Assembly (NCBI GenBank): GCA_034422355.1
Contig: DAOUJS010000194.1
Location: 14,733-78,732, forward strand
Source of the DNA: CATOSP01 sp034422355
GTDB lineage: Bacteria > Chloroflexota > Dehalococcoidia > Lucifugimonadales > UBA3495
DNA: 64,000 bases
Direction of reading: 5' to 3'
Below the pieces are notes generated by a model. It was given only the letters and a program-made list of their open reading frames with translations, did no database searches and was not told the DNA's origin. Shown piece by piece: positions 59,519 to 64,000 of the stretch. Positions within the stretch are counted from its first letter, which is position 1, and every line of letters starts with the position of its first letter. Both the position numbers and the translations under genes were made by a program.

Positions 59519-59794
59519 CTACTCCTGCGACAGCGGAGTCACCGTCACCTGGAACTGGTCGCTGGCCTGGTTGCCGTCTTGGTCCTCCGCCGTAACGGTG
59601 ATGGTGGCTGTTCCCGTGCCTGTTCCCAACACCGTCAGGGTGGAGCCGTTCACCCACATGGTCGCCACGCCGTGCTTGGACGATTCGGCCCTGAAGGTCA
59701 GGTCGCCGCCGTCGGGGTCGCGGAACACGTCGTCTAGGTCGATCTGCTTATACTCCGGCCCTTCCAGGCTAAAGTCGTCTATCGGCGCGGCCAC
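59519..59794 (-). pseudogene. Fragment of an Ig/cadherin-like surface protein
   Basis: Ninety-one residues with the pattern of one bacterial Ig- or cadherin-like domain: Asp-Leu-Asp-Asp-Val-Phe-Arg-Asp-Pro-Asp-Gly-Gly-Asp-Leu-Thr-Phe, then Leu-Thr-Val-Leu-Gly-Thr-Gly-Thr-Gly-Thr-Ala-Thr and Thr-Ala-Glu-Asp-Gln-Asp-Gly-Asn. Such domains normally sit in long exported proteins; this piece has no signal peptide and begins with a GTG that has no ribosome site. The frame is open upstream to the stop of the endonuclease gene at 59860. It looks like the 3' end of a surface-protein gene cut off by insertion of the restriction locus. Confidence 0.6.
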
Positions 59795-59859
59795 CCTGGG
59801 AGTGCCGGATTGCGGTGGGGGAAACGTCGGGGACGAGAGGAAGAGTAACTAAGGCGGCG

Positions 59860-60918
59860 CTACCCTTCTGCCAAGGGGAGAAACCGTTGAAGCTGTGTAT
59901 GAGCGATCATCTGGTCCAGTGTGGCCAGCGTGAACACCTTGCCTTCGGTCCTGGTAATCAAACTACGCATGTCCTCTCGACGCACGCCAAATCCCCGGCC
60001 GTCGATACATGCGACTACCTCAAAATCAGGTTGATCGTGCCTGCGGCGGTCATCGCGCATCCGGGTAAGCCGCTCAATACGCGCCACCTTGTCACGAGCC
60101 GTCCCATCGTCACCAGTGATCTTGGCCTCGATGACTACGGACGGGTTGAACTCGTCAGGAACGAAGAAGTCAGGCACCTGGTCGTATCCGGGGATGCTCT
60201 CGGCTCGCTTTGTCTTGCGGAAAGCGATGCGGGCACGCGTAAGCCGCTCCTCAATAGCTGTTTCCATGGTATCCCCCACAAGCTCAGACACCGCATCTCG
60301 ATGTGTGGCAAACGGCCTGCCAAGGTAACGTTCATACAGCAACATGGCGTAGGGGACGTGTTGAGAGGCGACGTGGCGGAGAGACTCCAAGCCGTGAGAG
60401 GTATCCACCTTATCAAGGCGGTGGACTGTGTCGGCTGCCCCTGAAGGCGCACCTCTGGCGATGTACTCGACAGCGACTGACACCAGGGCATCAATACGGT
60501 CCAGTGACTTGGCATTTCGTGGGCGGACAAGCCTGGCGATGCTGGCGTGGTCGCTGCGGCATCGACCTTCTAAACTTCGAGCATACCCTTGGGTGATGTC
60601 GCTGTTGCGGTCGCTCCGGGCCAACTCGGCCCATTCGGGCGGGGACATGCCCAGCATCGTTCGGACTACTACCAAGCACAGACTGTTCTCGCGAAGTGCA
60701 GTTCCCACACTGCCTTCTGAGAAATCAGCGAAGGCGTTTGTTCGTCGCCGGAGAACCTCATAGGCATTCTGAAACTCTTGGTACTCGACGAAGTTGTCGC
60801 CCCGAGGCAGAACCAAGAACTGGTACTGAATATCGGAGAAGGTCGCGTCCACCAGTTCCTCCAAGTGGCCTTGCAACTCCGCCAACGCAATCTCAAACGG
60901 TCGCGGCACTTCTACCAC
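59860..60918 (-). CDS. Predicted type II restriction endonuclease (PD-(D/E)XK)
   Basis: A 352-residue protein with a C-terminal nuclease core: Glu219/Glu223 helix, Pro249-Asp250, and Glu264-Ala-Lys266 (Val-Val-Ile-Glu-Ala-Lys). That Pro-Asp-x13-Glu-x-Lys spacing is the classic catalytic motif. The N-terminal 200 residues, mostly helical, are probably the target-recognition part. It overlaps the methylase gene by 26 bases, the strongest support for a restriction role. Target sequence unknown. Confidence 0.78.
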   Translation of the reverse strand: MVEVPRPFEIALAELQGHLEELVDATFSDIQYQFLVLPRGDNFVEYQEFQNAYEVLRRRTNAFADFSEGSVGTALRENSLCLVVVRTMLGMSPPEWAELARSDRNSDITQGYARSLEGRCRSDHASIARLVRPRNAKSLDRIDALVSVAVEYIARGAPSGAADTVHRLDKVDTSHGLESLRHVASQHVPYAMLLYERYLGRPFATHRDAVSELVGDTMETAIEERLTRARIAFRKTKRAESIPGYDQVPDFFVPDEFNPSVVIEAKITGDDGTARDKVARIERLTRMRDDRRRHDQPDFEVVACIDGRGFGVRREDMRSLITRTEGKVFTLATLDQMIAHTQLQRFLPLAEG

Positions 60919-63184
60919 CCCTCATCAGTCCTCGCTCGTCGGCTAAGGTGTCGAGCACCCGGCTAGGGAGGAAGTCAAGCTCCAAGTTGCTGGCAAGCTT
61001 GACAAGACGACCCTCAGCTCGCTTCATTCGCTCCGAAAGCGAAGCCTTTGTGTCCCACGCATCACACAATCCGTTGATGGCCACCCGCGCAATGTGTCCG
61101 CAGGCCAGGCATCGAATGTCTCCCTGACTCAGCCTGACGCCGGCAGCGGCCATCAGCGCCGCGTCCTGCCCAAGCACTTCGCGCACATCGCTGCGGGCCT
61201 GATGGGGAACGCCGGCGCTCCGACAGACGAAGATGGAATCGAGGACAGAGGAGTTTGTACCATGTATGTGCAGTGAAGCGCTCATCTCCGCAGCCGCCGG
61301 TAAGGTGGCCGTGCAATCTAGCCCAGCATCCAATATTGCAACGACCACCGCTACATAGGCGGTCGGGTCGTTGTGGTGGTAGGTAAAGACGAAAGGGGCT
61401 CCGGGCTTGAGCGCAGCCGCGTAATGTCGAAAAACTTCCGACAGACCTTCGGTGAAATGTTCTATCCCCCTCCCCAGCGTCACGTTGCCCGTCAGTTCAT
61501 GGGGCGAGCGGGTTGTCGGAGGCCCAAACTCGTCGAACTCGTCTCGAAGGGCCTGTCGTAGCCACACGTAATTGAAGTCGATGAGTTCGGCGTACTGAAC
61601 GTTGGCAAAATAGGGAGGGTCGGTGAATACGCCGTCTAGAGAGCTCGGGGGCAGGGGAATGGCGGCCGCCGGGGACGCTGCAATTCGCGCCTGCCTCCTG
61701 TCCTCAACTGGGAAGGCACGAACCAATTCAGCGGCGATCCGCTCGCCGTCAATTTGCACGACTTCCTTGCGCTTGCCGGTCTGGCGTGTCTCAAACGGGG
61801 CTTCGCAATACTGTTTGGCGCGAAGGTACTTCTCGACGAAGTGGCGAAAGGCCCCGGCTCCCACCTTTGGTATGCCGAGTAGATTGTTTTCGCACTGGAC
61901 CAGCCCCACAGGGAAACCGTGGACGCTGAAAATATCCTGGCACTTGAGCGCGTACGGGTCGTAGCGGCACAGCATGTTCTGGTAGCGCAAGAAGTCCGAG
62001 AAGACAGTCAGAAGAGCGTGTCGGACGGGAGGATTACTGACCTGGGAGATCCTGCGCAGCAACAAACCGAGACCCAACAACTGGCGGTCGGTAAACATCT
62101 CCCTATAGCGGCGGTATCCCCACCTATGTAGACGGTCCGTCTCGTCTCCCGGGGGAATCTCGTCATCGGGGATTGGCAGCCTTGGCTCCTTGAGGAGTTG
62201 GAATCGAGCTTGCTCATACCGATCCAGGTCGTCTGGGTCAGGGCGCTTGAAGAAACGCCCCTTGTGAGTCGGTTTGCACGACTCGCAATGGTATTCCATA
62301 GCCCACATCCGGTGGGCAGGCGGATGGTCGGGGTCCTTTGCGGGATACGAATAAACTGTACCACAGCCCTTGCACGGTACCCGCTGCCGACGCGCAACTC
62401 CTTCCTTATGCACGGATCCGCCGCATTCGGCGCATAGAGCTGGAGCGTCCCTGGAGGGCTCTTCGTCGTATTCGTTTAGACATCCGCACTTCCCGCACGC
62501 CACCACATGCTTCGGGTGCCTGCTGTCTTGGGCCAGCACGTATCCGGGGAACAGATCGTTGGCAGTCTGGCACAAGGGGCACTCCTCAGTCTTCACCCAG
62601 ATGAAGTACTTGACCTGTGCGAGCTGTCCGCATTTGAGGCACGTGGTCTCGTAGAATGCTCCTATTGTGCCTTCAATTGCAGCGGCCGCCTCCTCTGCTG
62701 CAGCCTCGAACTCCTGGATGTCCAGGCGGCCCAGAGCCTGGCGGACGACCCAATACGCCATCGGGTTCGTGTCAGCGCCCAATACGCTGAAGCCAAGGCG
62801 GTTGGCCTCGAAGATCGGGGTGCCCCCGCCCATGAACGGGTCCGCTATCACTCCCTTCAGCTTGTGCTCATGCCAATAGCTGTTCTCCAGCAGCTCCGCG
62901 CCGTTGTACTCAGCAAGTAGAAGGCTGCGGAACACCGTACCCGGTCGGCGGGCAAACCATTTGTGGATGCCGATGATCGGCCGATAGTTTTGCTGTATCT
63001 GCTTTTCCCTGAGCGCAAGGCGAGTTGCGAAAGTTGGGTCGAAGCTTCGTTCAAGTCCCGACTCCAAATCAGGGACCGTAGCCTCCAGGTCGTGAGAGCG
63101 AACGCCGTCGATGGCCGATGTCCCGTCAAGGACTTCGGGCCAGGCACCTTGCTGTGCGCCATGAACTGTGAGACGGTTAGCCAC
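60893..63184 (-). CDS. DNA methylase with zinc-ribbon insert (DUF1156-type)
   Basis: A 763-residue methylase. The SAM motif Asp-Pro-Phe-Met-Gly-Gly-Gly-Thr-Pro (115-123) and catalytic Asp522-Pro-Pro-Tyr525 define an N4/N6 amino-methyltransferase. Residues about 186-310 contain several Cys-x-x-Cys pairs (Cys-Leu-Lys-Cys, Cys-Pro-Leu-Cys, Cys-Gly-Lys-Cys, Cys-Ala-Glu-Cys, Cys-Lys-Gly-Cys), forming zinc ribbons likely used in DNA binding; a late Cys-Leu-Ala-Cys lies near 698. The GTG start follows GAGGG. It would protect host DNA from the endonuclease encoded next. Confidence 0.85.
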   Translation of the reverse strand: MANRLTVHGAQQGAWPEVLDGTSAIDGVRSHDLEATVPDLESGLERSFDPTFATRLALREKQIQQNYRPIIGIHKWFARRPGTVFRSLLLAEYNGAELLENSYWHEHKLKGVIADPFMGGGTPIFEANRLGFSVLGADTNPMAYWVVRQALGRLDIQEFEAAAEEAAAAIEGTIGAFYETTCLKCGQLAQVKYFIWVKTEECPLCQTANDLFPGYVLAQDSRHPKHVVACGKCGCLNEYDEEPSRDAPALCAECGGSVHKEGVARRQRVPCKGCGTVYSYPAKDPDHPPAHRMWAMEYHCESCKPTHKGRFFKRPDPDDLDRYEQARFQLLKEPRLPIPDDEIPPGDETDRLHRWGYRRYREMFTDRQLLGLGLLLRRISQVSNPPVRHALLTVFSDFLRYQNMLCRYDPYALKCQDIFSVHGFPVGLVQCENNLLGIPKVGAGAFRHFVEKYLRAKQYCEAPFETRQTGKRKEVVQIDGERIAAELVRAFPVEDRRQARIAASPAAAIPLPPSSLDGVFTDPPYFANVQYAELIDFNYVWLRQALRDEFDEFGPPTTRSPHELTGNVTLGRGIEHFTEGLSEVFRHYAAALKPGAPFVFTYHHNDPTAYVAVVVAILDAGLDCTATLPAAAEMSASLHIHGTNSSVLDSIFVCRSAGVPHQARSDVREVLGQDAALMAAAGVRLSQGDIRCLACGHIARVAINGLCDAWDTKASLSERMKRAEGRLVKLASNLELDFLPSRVLDTLADERGLMRGGRSAATV

Positions 63185-63211
63185 GTTCCCTCTCTAATCT
63201 CCTCGGCAGGG

Positions 63212-63409
63212 TCACAGCAGTCTCCTGACTCTCCCGCGGGTTCCGTCATAGGTGTTGGCGAAAACCTGGAGCCGGTCCCGCTCCATGATCCACTTGTTCC
63301 CAAACTTGATGGCAGAGAGCTTCCCTTCCCGGATGAGGCGCTTCACCGTCTCGGGGTGGACATCCAGAATCCTGGAAGCCTCGATGACGTCGATGTAGTT
63401 CTCAAGCAT
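63212..63409 (-). CDS. Small helix-turn-helix (excisionase/MerR-like) regulator
   Basis: A 65-residue protein with an HTH_17-type winged helix: Tyr-Ile-Asp-Val-Ile-Glu-Ala-Ser-Arg-Ile-Leu-Asp-Val-His-Pro-Glu-Thr-Val-Lys-Arg, then Gly-Lys-Leu-Ser-Ala-Ile-Lys-Phe and a Trp-Ile strand. It is the first gene of the restriction locus, 27 bases before the methylase, and may time expression of the methylase and nuclease. A TATACT box on the minus strand (63421-63426) puts the likely transcription start only a few bases before the ATG. Confidence 0.82.
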   Translation of the reverse strand: MLENYIDVIEASRILDVHPETVKRLIREGKLSAIKFGNKWIMERDRLQVFANTYDGTRGRVRRLL

Positions 63410-63557
63410 TAGTCAATCCTAGTATAATTGTTGTACTACCGCACTATCATACCACGAGGCTGGCGGCTTTCATATGTCGCCGGTCGGAGGCCCGGGAGCG
63501 AGACCGTTGGTAGACTGTAACAGGCGGTTGACTGTTTCGTCAGGAGCGAGATGAGCC

Positions 63558-63763
63558 ATGAGCATGGAAGATGCCCGCGGCCGGATTGTGGAAGCCAGGG
63601 CACAACTGACAGAACTGGATAATGAAACTTACGCATGGCTCCAGAGATTTCTGGGGCGCATGTTTGAGAAGCTCAATCCACAGGATCCCAAGACCCCGCA
63701 CATCCACCTGCCTATTCCTGAGGAAGCCGTCATCACCGGACGACCCAAGGTCCTAGTAGCATA

Positions 63764-63773
<10 letters not shown>
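63558..63773 (+). CDS. Small hypothetical protein
   Basis: Seventy-one residues with an amphipathic helix (Arg-Ile-Val-Glu-Ala-Arg-Ala-Gln-Leu-Thr-Glu-Leu) and a Leu-Gln-Arg-Phe-Leu-Gly-Arg-Met-Phe stretch; no family recognised. AGGAG lies at 63542-63546. The last residues (Val-Leu-Val-Ala-Tyr-Gln-Cys) run to within a few bases of the transposase end, so the natural C-terminus may have been cut by the insertion sequence. Confidence 0.45.

Positions 63774-64000
<227 letters not shown>

Overview
The window is a 64 kb piece of a GC-rich bacterial chromosome, most likely from an uncultured Chloroflexota of the Dehalococcoidia/SAR202 type. That placement is an inference from gene content, not from a marker gene: several paralogous luciferase-like flavin monooxygenases, many MFS carriers, CaiB-type CoA-transferases, a four-part pyruvate-type 2-oxoacid:ferredoxin oxidoreductase, MeaB, NfeD/stomatin, and a secreted protease ending in a dockerin-like EF-hand tail. 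Ribosome sites are mostly clear GGAGG-type, with ATG, GTG and TTG starts.

Layout. 0-2.1 kb: small toxin-antitoxin genes, including a duplicated vapBC unit whose first copy lost its toxin, then tRNA-Leu(CAA). 2.4-10.1 kb: an MFS carrier, a two-domain ferredoxin-fold protein, a HEPN-like protein, and a subtilase preceded by a free-standing copy of its own propeptide. 10.3-20.7 kb: an orphan DNA methylase and a catabolic block (three flavin monooxygenases, an amidohydrolase, a ThDP enzyme, MFS, a dihydroxyphthalate-decarboxylase-like protein). 20.7-24.4 kb: helicase, GxxExxY nuclease-fold gene inside an inverted-repeat element, and two tandem HEPN-like genes. 24.4-29.2 kb: an HpaB-type hydroxylase, hicAB with a visible operator, and an unrecognised two-gene module (membrane-anchored coiled coil plus a double PD-(D/E)XK protein). 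29.4-47.1 kb: a BNR/sortilin-like protein, more monooxygenase, MFS and thioredoxin-type genes, an aminomutase-like enzyme, and a run of CoA genes (two CaiB, enoyl-CoA hydratase-like, acyl-CoA synthetase), then TPR and TenA. 47.2-59.2 kb: alpha-hydroxy-acid oxidase, por operon, nfeD-stomatin, meaB, a cysteinyl-tRNA synthetase fused to a glycosyltransferase-like domain, and an FAD oxidoreductase. 59.3-64 kb: a hairpin repeat, a surface-protein fragment, a restriction-modification locus, and the end of an IS630-type transposase running off the window.

How it works together. The central part looks like a scavenging pathway set: carriers import organic acids, flavin enzymes and the HpaB hydroxylase oxidise aromatic or otherwise resistant compounds, CoA ligase/transferases activate them, hydratase-type enzymes shorten them, and the Por complex feeds acetyl-CoA and reduced ferredoxin. 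Interspersed are conflict modules (DUF4258-like, VapBC, HicAB, HEPN, helicase/GxxExxY, R-M, and the candidate dual-nuclease membrane module). The strongest candidates for something new are the 26.6-29.2 kb module, the inverted-repeat family that carries the GxxExxY gene, and the CysRS-glycosyltransferase fusion.
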